The notes beneath the pieces were generated by a model. It searched no databases. It was not told where the DNA came from and saw only the letters and a program-made list of their open reading frames with translations. A program made the translations under genes and the position numbers. From Paraburkholderia caffeinilytica (lineage in GTDB: Bacteria; Pseudomonadota; Gammaproteobacteria; Burkholderiales; Burkholderiaceae), in contig NZ_CP031466.1 in assembly GCF_003368325.1 (NCBI RefSeq), forward strand, positions 2,232,001-2,296,000: 64,000 nucleotides of DNA. The letters run 5' to 3'. This document shows, piece after piece, positions 43,839-53,168 of this stretch; position 1 is the first letter of the stretch, and each line of letters starts with the position of its first letter.

Positions 43839-43852
43839 CATTCACGTGAATG
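43839..43852. promoter_or_regulatory. 14-bp perfect palindrome upstream of the beta-propeller gene
   Basis: The sequence cattcacgtgaatg is a perfect palindrome with a CACGTG core, 27 bp before the start of the secreted beta-propeller gene. Its position suits an operator overlapping the promoter or leader. No binding protein can be named. Confidence 0.4.
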
Positions 43853-43879
43853 ATCACTACGTTCAGGAGAGCACCGGTC

Positions 43880-45814
43880 ATGCTCGAGAAAAAACGAATT
43901 CATGCTGTGTTCCTCGCCGCGGCGATCGCCACGATTGCGCCGGCCTGTCAGGCGCAAAACACCACCGACTGGCTGGCGAACACCTATGGCACCCTTGCCG
44001 CCCACGTCGGTAACACCGCGCGTTCCATGTGGGTCGCGCCCAACGGCGTCATCTATACGGCCTCGATGTGGGACGAGTACGAAGGTGGCGTCGCGATCTA
44101 CCAGAACGGCAAGAGCCTCGGCTCGATCGGCGCGCACGGCGAGTTTCAGGGCAGCGCGATCACGGGCAACGCAACCTCGATTTTCGTGGCGCTGCAACCC
44201 GGCGGGTCGTACGGAAGCGGCGCGGTGGGACGATATAACCGCACTACCAAGACCCGCGATCTGTTGATACAGGTCAGTGCGTTGAACAACCAGCCTAAGG
44301 TCGACGTCGTCACCGGACTCGCCACGACGGGCTCGCTCCTCTATGCGAGCGACTTCTATGGCAATCGCGTCCGTATCTTCACGACCGACGGTGTCTGGAA
44401 GCGGGACATCAACATCTCGAGCCCGGGCGCGCTCGCACTGGATGGCGCAGGCAACGTCTGGGTCGCGCAGAAGAGTGAGGGCTCGATCGTCGAGTTCAGC
44501 CCAACCGGCGCCTTGCTCAATACCATCCGGATGCCCGGCGGGTCGCAGCCGTCGGCGCTCTATTTCGATGCGTCATCGGGGCAACTCATGGCCGGAGACG
44601 AGGGCCCCGACATGAACATCAAGCGCTATACGCTCTCGGGCACGCCGACGCTGGCCGGTACGTTCGGCATTCAGGGCGGCTATCTCGACACCACGACGGG
44701 GATCAAAGGCCAGGTCGGCGCGAAGCGCTTTACCCGCGTCGCCGGTATCGGCAAGGACACCGCCAGCAACCTCTATGTGCTCAACAACCCGTGGGGCGGC
44801 AGCTGGGACCTCGGCCGCAACGGCGGCACCGACATTCATGCGTATAACAGTGCCGGCAACCTGCGGTGGACGCTTCGGTCGCTCAACTTCGAAGGCGTCG
44901 CCGCTCCGGACCCGGCCACGGACGGCGCCTCGTTCTATGGCGGCACCAACCTCTACGCCGGCACCGCTGGCGGCACCTTCGTCGCGAACACGGTCGATCC
45001 GTTCACCTACCCGTCGGATCCGCGCATCAACCTCAACGATCGCGCACGGGACGAGCACTTCGGCCAACTTGCCGCCGTCGGCGCCAACCGGATCCTCGTG
45101 GCGTCCAGCCAGAATCCCGATACGTTCTACTTCTTCCACTTCAATGCCGCGAATGGCTACATCGCGATACCGGACGCCACGCTTCCCGGTACGGCCTTCA
45201 ATACGACTGCCTCGGTCAGGGACGGATTCTGCCTCGACAGCAAGGGAGGCGTGTGGGCCGGCCTGGACAAGACCGGCTCCATCTACCACTACCCGCTAAC
45301 CGGCTTCGACGCCGGCGGCAAGCCGACGTGGGGCGCCGGTGTCCCCATCCGCATTCCCGCGAGCGTCCAGCCGTTGACGCGCATCGTCTACCTCGCGGAT
45401 AGCGACACCATGATTCTCGGACAGGGCATCGTCGGGAGTACGGACTGGACGTCGATCGGCACGCGGATCGAGGTGTATCACGGCTGGAGCGCGGGCAACA
45501 CCACGAAACCCAATCCGGTGATCACCCTTCCCCACGCCGGCGCCAAGTCGATTGACGCGGCCGGCAGCTATCTCTTCGTCGGCTACTGGTTCAGCGGCAG
45601 CGGGCAAGCCCTGCCTAACATCGACGCGTTCAATCTCGCCACGGGCAACCTCGACGCCACCCTGGTCAACACCAATACTGCTGCCGTGGACGCCAGCAGC
45701 GCCCTCGATTCGATGTACGGCGTCAAGGCCTACCTTCGCTCGACGGGCGAATACGTGGTCACGAAGAACAACGTCAAGGGCTCCAGCATCACCGTCTATC
45801 GCTGGACGCCCTGA
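43880..45814 (+). CDS. Secreted beta-propeller (NHL-like) protein
   Basis: A 644-residue exported protein with a signal peptide ending near ACQAQ. It has a series of about 40-residue beta repeats such as ALDGAGNVWVAQKSEG, GLATTGSLLYASDFYGNRVRI (split motif) and GVWAGLDKTGSIYHYPL, as in NHL/SMP-30-type propellers. Two or more propeller domains are likely given the length. No catalytic motif was recognised. It lies just outside the quorum-sensing locus and may be a product of it (inference). Confidence 0.75.
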   Translation: MLEKKRIHAVFLAAAIATIAPACQAQNTTDWLANTYGTLAAHVGNTARSMWVAPNGVIYTASMWDEYEGGVAIYQNGKSLGSIGAHGEFQGSAITGNATSIFVALQPGGSYGSGAVGRYNRTTKTRDLLIQVSALNNQPKVDVVTGLATTGSLLYASDFYGNRVRIFTTDGVWKRDINISSPGALALDGAGNVWVAQKSEGSIVEFSPTGALLNTIRMPGGSQPSALYFDASSGQLMAGDEGPDMNIKRYTLSGTPTLAGTFGIQGGYLDTTTGIKGQVGAKRFTRVAGIGKDTASNLYVLNNPWGGSWDLGRNGGTDIHAYNSAGNLRWTLRSLNFEGVAAPDPATDGASFYGGTNLYAGTAGGTFVANTVDPFTYPSDPRINLNDRARDEHFGQLAAVGANRILVASSQNPDTFYFFHFNAANGYIAIPDATLPGTAFNTTASVRDGFCLDSKGGVWAGLDKTGSIYHYPLTGFDAGGKPTWGAGVPIRIPASVQPLTRIVYLADSDTMILGQGIVGSTDWTSIGTRIEVYHGWSAGNTTKPNPVITLPHAGAKSIDAAGSYLFVGYWFSGSGQALPNIDAFNLATGNLDATLVNTNTAAVDASSALDSMYGVKAYLRSTGEYVVTKNNVKGSSITVYRWTP

Positions 45815-45879
45815 TCGCCGGACGGCCGGTGGCGCGCCTGCAGACGCGGCGCGGACCGGCCGCCCATCGCGTAACGCCG

Positions 45880-46308
45880 TTAGCGGCGCTGCGCGTCAAT
45901 TTGCTGCCGCAACTGTTTTTCGTTCTCCTGGAGTTCCGGCGTAAACGCTTCGCCGAAATCCGCGGGCTCGAAGAAGGGGCGAATTTCGATTTCCGAATCG
46001 CTGGTCATCGGGTTCGGGCAGCGGCGAACCCATTCAATCGCTTCGTCCATGGATTGGACTTGCCAGATCCAGTACCCCGCAATCAGTTCTTTAGTTTCGG
46101 AAAATGGACCGTCGACGACCGTTCGGTCTTTGCCGGAAAACTTGACGCGCACGCCCTTCGAGCTCGGCTTCAGTCCGTCGCCGCCTTGCATGATGCCCGC
46201 TTTGACGAGTTCCTCGTTGTATCGGCCCATCGCCTCGATCAGTTCCATGCCCGGCATCTGGCCGGCTTCGGATTCAGGGGTCGCCTTGACCATGACCATC
46301 ACGCGCAT
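45880..46308 (-). CDS. YciI-like (DGPF-domain) protein
   Basis: A 142-residue protein with the YCII/DGPF domain: MRVMVMVKATPESEAG at the start, GVRVKFSGKDRTVVDGPFSE in the middle and GYWIWQVQSMDEAIEWVRR, followed by a PNP-type loop. Such proteins are ferredoxin-like dimers, often near sigma factors or used as small enzymes of unknown role. GGAG precedes the ATG. No linked sigma-factor gene is present. The C-terminal 25 residues are charged. Confidence 0.88.
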   Translation of the reverse strand: MRVMVMVKATPESEAGQMPGMELIEAMGRYNEELVKAGIMQGGDGLKPSSKGVRVKFSGKDRTVVDGPFSETKELIAGYWIWQVQSMDEAIEWVRRCPNPMTSDSEIEIRPFFEPADFGEAFTPELQENEKQLRQQIDAQRR

Positions 46309-46626
46309 TTCGATGCTCCTGTAAGAAAAGTGATTCTCAGATTATCTCCAAAGACTTTCGGCGTCTTCAACCTGACGACGTATGAGCGCGCTCGAAATCG
46401 ACAGTCAAAGCCGGCTAGCCCAAAGAAATTTTCATCCGGGCGCGGCGGGCATATTTCCAGATCGACGTCAACGGCGTAGCGCGCTGAAAGGACGACGATT
46501 TTCGAGCGATAACTTTCCGTGCCTTACCGATGAGCGAGATGGGGCGGGAATCCGCCCCTTACCAGGCATTTGGAAGTGTTGTCATCGCTTACCCTGAATG
46601 CTCAATTCGTAAGGAGATCAGGCATT
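46309..46626. other. Intergenic region with a G/C hairpin
   Basis: The 318 bp between the YciI gene and the Ser-rich gene hold a perfect 7-bp stem (ggggcgg at 46541-46547, ccgcccc at 46552-46558, loop gaat), 68 bp before the next start. It could be a leader structure. No gene is supported. Confidence 0.35.
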
Positions 46627-47406
46627 ATGAGCATACAAAGTGTGAGCGGTTCTCAAACCAGCACAGACCTGCTTTCTATCGGCGCCGCTCGTCGCCCGGC
46701 AGGCGGCCATCGCGAAGGGCCGCCGCCCTCGTCGTCTTCGTCGAGCGGCTCGACGGACTCGAACCCGCTGTTGTCGGCACTCGAGGCGGCGTTGTCGACG
46801 CTTGGAATTGGCAGCACGTCGTCGACCGCGGCTACCTCGGGCACGGCGAGCACAACGGCTTCCTCGACCTCATCCAGCACCGCGGCTTCTTCCACCTCTT
46901 CCACCTCTTCCACCTCTTCCACCTCTTCCACCTCTTCCACCTCTTCCGCCTCCACGACGGATTCGTCGTCGACCAATGCGGTTTCCGGCGCGCTACAGGC
47001 CTTTCTCGGGGCGCTGTTCCAGGCACTCGGGTCGATTCAGCAAGCCGGCAATGGCGACGGCTCCACGTCTGATAGCACGAGCGGTTCGACGAACTCGATC
47101 GCGACGTCCTCCTATGGCGATATTGGCGGTGCGCTGAACGCGCTCGCCCAGGAACTCGGGTCGGGCACCACGACAGGTTCGAGCGCCTCATCCAGTACCT
47201 CGGATGCAAGTAGCGGGTCTTCGTCGTCTTCGTCGTCTTCTTCGCAGGCCTCGACGCTGCAGACGGATTTCCAGGCGCTGTTGAGCTCACTCGGCGACAG
47301 CGGCTCGGGGACGTCGTTGCAGTCGTTTGTGCAGACGCTCGCGGATAACCTCAAGGGACATCCGCATATGCAAACGGTTGGGAGCCTGGTGTCGACTACG
47401 GCTTGA
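46627..47406 (+). CDS. Ser/Thr-rich low-complexity protein
   Basis: A 259-residue protein, about half Ser and Thr. Low-complexity tracts (poly-Ser; the TSS repeat at residues about 88-109) separate three short predicted amphipathic helices: NPLLSALEAALSTLG, AVSGALQAFLGALFQALGSI and STLQTDFQALLSSLG. It ends with SFVQTLADNLKGHPHM. No signal peptide. An AGGAG site precedes the ATG at 46627. Function is unknown; the helix-spacer pattern suggests a surface, secreted or phase-separating protein. Confidence 0.7.
   Translation: MSIQSVSGSQTSTDLLSIGAARRPAGGHREGPPPSSSSSSGSTDSNPLLSALEAALSTLGIGSTSSTAATSGTASTTASSTSSSTAASSTSSTSSTSSTSSTSSTSSASTTDSSSTNAVSGALQAFLGALFQALGSIQQAGNGDGSTSDSTSGSTNSIATSSYGDIGGALNALAQELGSGTTTGSSASSSTSDASSGSSSSSSSSSQASTLQTDFQALLSSLGDSGSGTSLQSFVQTLADNLKGHPHMQTVGSLVSTTA
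46890..46952 (+). repeat. In-frame nonamer array (ttccacctc)
   Basis: Six perfect copies of ttccacctc run from 46890 to 46943, followed by one variant (ttccgcctc). The unit is a multiple of three, so copy-number change alters the length of the Ser-Thr-Ser linker without breaking the frame. Confidence 0.9.
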
Positions 47407-47583
47407 GGCAACGATAGTACCGGCGGTTTTTCGTCCATCCCGATGATGTCACCAGGATGGACGGACAGCGCTCATCGTCGCTGGGATCAGGACGTGAAGA
47501 ATAAACTGGCGAACGTTGCCACACGCATCCGGACCCGGGCAATCCGGCTGGGGATGCCGTGACTTCGACACTTTCCTCACCGC

Positions 47584-48288
47584 TCACCAGGGAACGACTC
47601 TTCCCAGGTAGTCCAGATAATGCAATCCGGGGCGCCCTTCGTATGCCTCCATCGTGTTCAGCACGTTCGGGATACTTTCCTCGATGCCCAGACGCGCATC
47701 GGGACCGCCCATGTCCGTCCTCACCCATCCCGGCGCCATCAGAAGCAAGGTTCTCGCGTCGTTTCGGTGGCGCGCCGCAAAGCCGCGCATGAACATGTTG
47801 AGAGCAGCCTTACTGCCCCGGTAGACGTCGTATTTGCCGTTATCGTTGTTTGTGAGGCTCCCCTGCCCGGACGACATGACACCAATCGTTCCGGTCTCAT
47901 GCACGAGATCCTGAAACGCCTCGACGACTCTCATCGGACTCAACGAGTTCGTCACCATGACGCGCACGAACTCCCCGGTCGAGACATCGGCGATCGTTTC
48001 ACCATCTTCGTTCTTGACGCCTGCGTTCACAAAAAGTACATCCAGTCGTCGATCCGTGAGACGACCGTGCAGCGCGGCGACCTGGTCGGGCATCGTGATG
48101 TCGACCGCTTCTACTTCAAGTGCGCCCTGGCTGCTTTCCGAGAGCAGGCGCAGCTTGTCTGTCGAGCCCGCCCGCCCCGTGGCAATCACTTTCCAGCCAC
48201 GCTTGAGGTATTCCTCGACCATGGCGAATCCGAGGCCGCGGGATGCGCCGATGAGGAGGACGGTTTTCCGCGGAGAGTTGTCTTGCAT
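47584..48288 (-). CDS. SDR-family oxidoreductase
   Basis: A 234-residue Rossmann protein with IGASRGLG (cofactor loop), VNAG, catalytic Ser in MSSGQGS and an intact Tyr-Lys pair in YRGSKAAL. The C-terminal PGWVRTDMGG is typical of C-factor/short-chain reductases that use NAD(P). GGGAG lies before the ATG at 48288. It is divergent from a LysR gene (173 bp), which probably controls it. Substrate is unknown. Confidence 0.9.
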   Translation of the reverse strand: MQDNSPRKTVLLIGASRGLGFAMVEEYLKRGWKVIATGRAGSTDKLRLLSESSQGALEVEAVDITMPDQVAALHGRLTDRRLDVLFVNAGVKNEDGETIADVSTGEFVRVMVTNSLSPMRVVEAFQDLVHETGTIGVMSSGQGSLTNNDNGKYDVYRGSKAALNMFMRGFAARHRNDARTLLLMAPGWVRTDMGGPDARLGIEESIPNVLNTMEAYEGRPGLHYLDYLGRVVPW

Positions 48289-48461
48289 TGCTGGCTCCCT
48301 GTGAGTGAGACCCGATAGAACGCGGCTTCGAAGCGCGACGCGTTCGGTCATGAGTCGGTACATCGAATATATCGACGAGGGAGACAGGGCGGAAGACGCA
48401 ACCGTTGCACTTATAACCTGCACCAAACGCCATGTCTCGACGGATGATGCTAGGATCAGGC

Positions 48462-49379
48462 ATGTCAGAACCCGACCTGAATTTACTCATTGCGCTCGAC
48501 GTATTGCTTGCCGACGGCAGCGTGGTCGGTGCTGCGCGTCGGCTGGGATTGAGTGCCTCGGCAATGAGCCGAACCTTGACCCGGCTTCGCGAGGCAACCG
48601 GCGATCCGCTATTGGTGCGGGCGGGGCGACGCATGGTATTGACACCTCATGCGGAAGCACTGCGTCAGCGCACTCAGAATGCGGTTCATGAGGCACGCGC
48701 CGTACTTCGCCCCTCAACCACGGAACCGGATTTTTCGACGTTGCAGCGAACCTTCACCATTCGCGCCAACGACGGCTTTGTGGATGCGCTCGGTGCCGCA
48801 CTGATCGCTGCGGTGACCGCGGCGGCGCCACTCGTGCGTTTGCATTTTGCGCCCAAGCTCGAGAAAACCGCGGCGTATTTGCGGGACGGCTCCGCTGATC
48901 TCGAGGTTGGTGTTCTGGGTGAAATGGGCCCGGAAGTCCGGGTGCAGGCATTGTTCCGGGATCGCTTTCTTGGCGCGGTCAGACAGGGACATCCGCTCGC
49001 CATGGAGCGCGAGGTGACGGCCGAACGGTACACGGCCTTCGGCCATGTGGTCGCCTCACGACGCGGTCGCACAAGCGGACCGGTCGATGAGGCGCTGGCC
49101 GCTTTAGGGCTTGAGCGAACGATTGTCGCCGTCGTGCCGAGTTTTCTCGCGGCGCTCGCCGTGGCGCGCGCCTCCGACCTGATAGCGCTCGTGCCTGCGT
49201 CGCTTCTGGGCAATCGGCCTGAGCCCGCATTCGCCACCACTTACGCCTTCGAGCTTCCCGTGACGACCGGGGAGATCACGGTATCGCAGATGTGGCATCC
49301 TCGTCTGGAGGCCGATCCTGTTCATCGCTGGCTTCGGCAGCTTGTGCTAGGCGTATGCCGGGAACGAGAGCACCGGTGA
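48462..49379 (+). CDS. LysR-family transcriptional regulator
   Basis: A 305-residue LysR protein of the NodD/PNPase-like subgroup, starting SEPDLNLLIALDVLLADGSV with helix-turn-helix GAARRLGLSASAMSRTLTRLRE and the GDPLLVRAG turn. The effector domain follows. The ATG at 48462 gives the standard N-terminus; an earlier one at 48432 adds ten residues. It is divergent from the SDR gene. Confidence 0.92.
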   Translation: MSEPDLNLLIALDVLLADGSVVGAARRLGLSASAMSRTLTRLREATGDPLLVRAGRRMVLTPHAEALRQRTQNAVHEARAVLRPSTTEPDFSTLQRTFTIRANDGFVDALGAALIAAVTAAAPLVRLHFAPKLEKTAAYLRDGSADLEVGVLGEMGPEVRVQALFRDRFLGAVRQGHPLAMEREVTAERYTAFGHVVASRRGRTSGPVDEALAALGLERTIVAVVPSFLAALAVARASDLIALVPASLLGNRPEPAFATTYAFELPVTTGEITVSQMWHPRLEADPVHRWLRQLVLGVCREREHR

Positions 49380-49660
49380 GACGGATCCGGGCGATCGGTC
49401 GAACCACTTTTGGCAACCGCTGCCCGTCGGTAATCGACAGCACGCGAGCCGTAGTTGCCTGACGATGTTCTCAAGGTCGATGGCAGATCCTGGATCAGGT
49501 AGTGGCCGTTCCGATCGCAAGCGCCTCCTTCAAAACATCATATGTAACGCCCGCCGCAATCGCCTGCGCGCCCGGTCAACCCAGACTTTGACTTCCCTCC
49601 CCTCTGCCATACACTAGATTCGAAGCACGCTACTCATCGCGGAGCACAAGGAGAACAACC

Positions 49661-50305
49661 ATGACTCCCTGGGAAATCCAAGGCACCGAACTGGTCAACT
49701 GCAATTGCTCATACGGTTGCCCGTGCCAATTCAACGCACTGCCGAACAACGGGTTCTGCGAAGCGATGGGCGCCATCTCGATCGGCAACGGTTACTACGG
49801 CGACGTGCGACTCGACGGCCTCAATATCGCGGTCGTGTTTCACTGGCCGGGACCGATCCACGAAGGCAAGGGCAAGTGTCAGCCGATCGTCGACGAACGG
49901 GCCAGCCCGGAGCAGCGCGAAGCCGTTCTGAAAATCATGACGGGGCAGGACACCGAACCGTTCGCCACGATGTTCTCCGTATTCGCATCGACGCTCGAGC
50001 AGGCATTCGATCCGATCTTTACGAAGATCGACTTCGATGTCGATGTCGATGCCAGACGCGGCCGGATTCATGTCGAGGGCGTATTCGACCTCGTCGGCGA
50101 ACCGATCCGCAATCCGGTGACGGGCGACGAGCATCGCGTTCGAATCGACTTGCCGCACGGCTTCGAATACGAGCTTGCCGAAATCGGCTCCGGCACCAGC
50201 CGCTCGCAAGGAAACATCGCACTGGATCTCGAGGGGACTTACGCGCAGTTCGCGCGACTGCACCTGAATAACAAAGGACCGATCCGGCATCGCGCCGCGG
50301 CATGA
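49661..50305 (+). CDS. DUF1326 protein
   Basis: A 214-residue soluble protein with the DUF1326 hallmark Cys cluster near the N-terminus (NCNCSYGCPCQFNALP) and conserved GxYGDVRLDGLN and HWPGPIHEGKG segments. The Cys cluster suggests metal or thiol chemistry. AAGGAG precedes the ATG. Its stop overlaps the start of the DUF2182 membrane gene, a pairing often seen in proteobacteria. The function of the pair is not established. Confidence 0.9.
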   Translation: MTPWEIQGTELVNCNCSYGCPCQFNALPNNGFCEAMGAISIGNGYYGDVRLDGLNIAVVFHWPGPIHEGKGKCQPIVDERASPEQREAVLKIMTGQDTEPFATMFSVFASTLEQAFDPIFTKIDFDVDVDARRGRIHVEGVFDLVGEPIRNPVTGDEHRVRIDLPHGFEYELAEIGSGTSRSQGNIALDLEGTYAQFARLHLNNKGPIRHRAAA

Positions 50306-51093
50306 GCAGCGTCGAAAATATCCTCGGACGCGAGCGCGTCATCACCGCGCTCGGCATCGTCGCGGTCGTCGCGGTGTCGTGGGCCTACTTGTGGACGGGC
50401 GCCGGGATCGGCATGTCCGCACTCGATATGACGGCCGTCGCGCTGTTCCCGCATCGACTGGCGGACGGCGGCGGGGGAATGGATCCGTCGCTGCCGACCG
50501 TGGTCCTCATGTGGTGGGTGATGATGATCGCGATGATGACGCCCAGTGCGGCGCCGCTCGTCCTGTTGTATCGACGCGTATTGCGGCACCACGATGCGAT
50601 CGAGGCCAGGTCGGCCATCCCGTCGTTGTTTCTGCTGGCCGGCTATCTGAGCGCATGGCTCGCATTCTCGATCTGCGCGGCATCGCTGCAAAAGGTGCTG
50701 CAGCCGACCGGCCTCATTTCGGAAATGATGTTGTGGTCGAAGAGCGCGCCCCTTTCCGCGATCGTTCTGGCCGCGGCGGGCGTCTATCAGTTCTCGCCGC
50801 TCAAGCACGCCTGCCTGACGCAGTGCCGTTCACCCGTGAATTTCCTGACCGCGCACTGGCGTAGAGGCGTCGCAGGCAGCTTCCTGCTCGGGATGCGTCA
50901 CGGCATTTACTGCGTGGGCTGCTGTTGGCTGCTGATGGCCTTGTTGTTTGTCGGCGGCATCATGAATCTCGTCTGGATCGCCGCGCTGTCGCTCATCGTC
51001 TTCGTGGAGAAAATCCTGCCCGGCGGTGAGCGTGTCGGCCGCGTGCTGGGCGTCGTGCTGATCGCCTGGGCAGGCGCCACCCTGCTGGTGTGA
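50302..51093 (+). CDS. DUF2182 integral membrane protein
   Basis: A 263-residue protein with about seven hydrophobic helices. Characteristic features include a MWWVMMIAMMTPSAAP segment, the CLTQCRSP motif and GMRHGIYCVGCCWLLM, with His and Cys that could bind metal in the membrane. It is co-translated with DUF1326 (four-base overlap). A metal or redox role is likely but unproven. Confidence 0.9.
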   Translation: MSSVENILGRERVITALGIVAVVAVSWAYLWTGAGIGMSALDMTAVALFPHRLADGGGGMDPSLPTVVLMWWVMMIAMMTPSAAPLVLLYRRVLRHHDAIEARSAIPSLFLLAGYLSAWLAFSICAASLQKVLQPTGLISEMMLWSKSAPLSAIVLAAAGVYQFSPLKHACLTQCRSPVNFLTAHWRRGVAGSFLLGMRHGIYCVGCCWLLMALLFVGGIMNLVWIAALSLIVFVEKILPGGERVGRVLGVVLIAWAGATLLV

Positions 51094-51378
51094 TCGGCTT
51101 TTTCTCTTCCCACACGGTCATTCAAACGACCGAACCGCCAATCGATCTCTCCAACCACGATCGAGTCGGCTCCCCGATACGCAGATCGCGAATCGAAACA
51201 ACATGAAAGGTTTCCGACGCCAATCATTCATACGTGCGTGATTGAATGATTGCGCTTGCTGTCATGCAACTACCGCGTGGCTCTCTATTGTGGGATCGGC
51301 TCAGCGTCGTGAAGCCGGTTGGATAAGCCATCCCGAGCGCCGCGATTCTCTTTGGGTAACACTACTGGGAGCCACACA

Positions 51379-53064
51379 ATGCTTTGGCGTCGGATTGCCT
51401 TTATTTCGCTCACGGCTGTTGCGCTTGCGACGACGGCTGCATGGAGCGCCAGCGAAGACCACGACGGGGACCAGCATGACGCCCGGCGGGATGACGTCCA
51501 TACAGCCACACCGATCAAGCATCTGGTCGTGATCTATGGCGAGAACGTATCGTTCGATCACTACTTCGCGACCTACCCGCATGCGGCAAATCCGTCTGGA
51601 GAACCTGCCTTTGCAGCGCAAGCCGGCACGCCGGAGGTGAACGGCTTATCGGGCACCTTGCTGACGAACAATCCGAACTATACGAACGCCGCCAACGGCA
51701 CGGGCGCGGCCAATCCGTTCCGTCTCGATCGCACGCAGGCGGCCACAGCCGACCAGAACCATGCGTACACGGCCGAGCAGCAGGCATACGACAACGGCCG
51801 CGCAGACCTCTTTCCGAAATACACGGGCCGCGGCACCAGCGGCGGCGCCGGCGCGTTCGGCACGGCCGGCCAGGTGATGGGTTACTACGACGGCAATACG
51901 GTCACGGCGCTCTGGAACTACGCGCAGAACTTCGCGATGAGCGATAACGCCTATACATCGACATATGGTCCGTCGACGCCAGGTGCGCTCGAAGTCGTCT
52001 CAGGCCAGACCAACGGCATGAAAGTCGTCCTGACGTCGAAGCAGCCCTCGACGGCCGGCTCCTATTACGTCAACGACGGCCAAGGCGGATTCACGATGAT
52101 CAACGACGTCGATCCCGCCTACGATCTGTGCTCGAGCACCACCGATTCCGCGCAGATGACCGGCAAGAACATCGGCGACCTGCTCAACGCGCGCAACATT
52201 ACGTGGGGCGGCTTCATGGGCGGCTTCAATCTGTCGGCCACGAACAGCAACGGAACGACAGGATGCAAACGCAGCACGACGTCACAAGTGGTCGGCGCCG
52301 CCACAGCCGACTACATTCCGCACCACAACTGGTTCCAGTACTACGCGTCGACATCGAACCCGCAGCATTTGCGCCCCAGTTCGGTGTCGGCCATCGGGCA
52401 TACCTACGGCGCACATCGCTCGAGCGTCGATCCCGCGAATCATCAGTACGATATCGACGATTTCTATAGCGCTGTTCAAGCGGGTAATTTCCCTGCGGTG
52501 AGCTTCCTGAAGGCGCCGGCCTATCAGGACGGTCACGCCGGGTACTCGGATCCGCTTGACGAGCAGGCGTTCGTGACGAAGGTCGTCAACTTCCTGCAAC
52601 AGCAACCGGATTGGCGTGACACAGCCGTTATCGTGGCCTGGGACGACTCCGACGGCTGGTACGACCACGCCTATGCGCTGCCGACGAGCGCGTCGTTCGA
52701 CTCGGTCGCGGATCAGTTGACCGGCCCAGGTATTTGCGGCTCAGGTACCGGCCCCGACGGGTTGAACGGCAAACCTGTGAACGGCCGGTGCGGTCCCGGC
52801 ACCCGGATCCCATTTGTGGTGATTTCGCCTTGGGCGAAACAGAACTACGTCGACCATACGTTGATCGATCAGTCGTCCGTGGTGCGGTTCATCGAAGACA
52901 ACTGGCTGGATGGCAACCGGATCGGAGGCGGCTCGTTCGACGCGAAGGCGGGCAGCATCATGGGTATGTTCGATTTCAACCGCCATCACGATGAGCGCCG
53001 GGAGACCAGGCTCTACCTCGATCCGGCCTCTGGCTTGCCGGTCAAGACGCCGCCATCCATCTGA
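51379..53064 (+). CDS. Secreted phosphoesterase (phospholipase C / acid phosphatase type)
   Basis: A 561-residue exported protein of the alkaline-phosphatase superfamily. A signal peptide of about 24 residues ends near WSASE, then comes the metal-site motif HLVVIYGENVSFDHYFATYP, SDNAYTSTYGPSTPG with the nucleophile-region Ser/Thr, HNWFQYY, and VAWDDSDGWYDHAY near the C-terminus. Burkholderia members include non-haemolytic phospholipases and acid phosphatases. Substrate is not assignable. Confidence 0.87.
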   Translation: MLWRRIAFISLTAVALATTAAWSASEDHDGDQHDARRDDVHTATPIKHLVVIYGENVSFDHYFATYPHAANPSGEPAFAAQAGTPEVNGLSGTLLTNNPNYTNAANGTGAANPFRLDRTQAATADQNHAYTAEQQAYDNGRADLFPKYTGRGTSGGAGAFGTAGQVMGYYDGNTVTALWNYAQNFAMSDNAYTSTYGPSTPGALEVVSGQTNGMKVVLTSKQPSTAGSYYVNDGQGGFTMINDVDPAYDLCSSTTDSAQMTGKNIGDLLNARNITWGGFMGGFNLSATNSNGTTGCKRSTTSQVVGAATADYIPHHNWFQYYASTSNPQHLRPSSVSAIGHTYGAHRSSVDPANHQYDIDDFYSAVQAGNFPAVSFLKAPAYQDGHAGYSDPLDEQAFVTKVVNFLQQQPDWRDTAVIVAWDDSDGWYDHAYALPTSASFDSVADQLTGPGICGSGTGPDGLNGKPVNGRCGPGTRIPFVVISPWAKQNYVDHTLIDQSSVVRFIEDNWLDGNRIGGGSFDAKAGSIMGMFDFNRHHDERRETRLYLDPASGLPVKTPPSI

Positions 53065-53168
53065 CGCGTAACGCCTGTCCGCCCGACGATGAATGTCTGA
53101 CGCCACAGCCCGCTGTCGCCGGGCTGTGGCAGTTTCCCCGATCGCTCGGCGTCTCTCGTCCCCAGACA

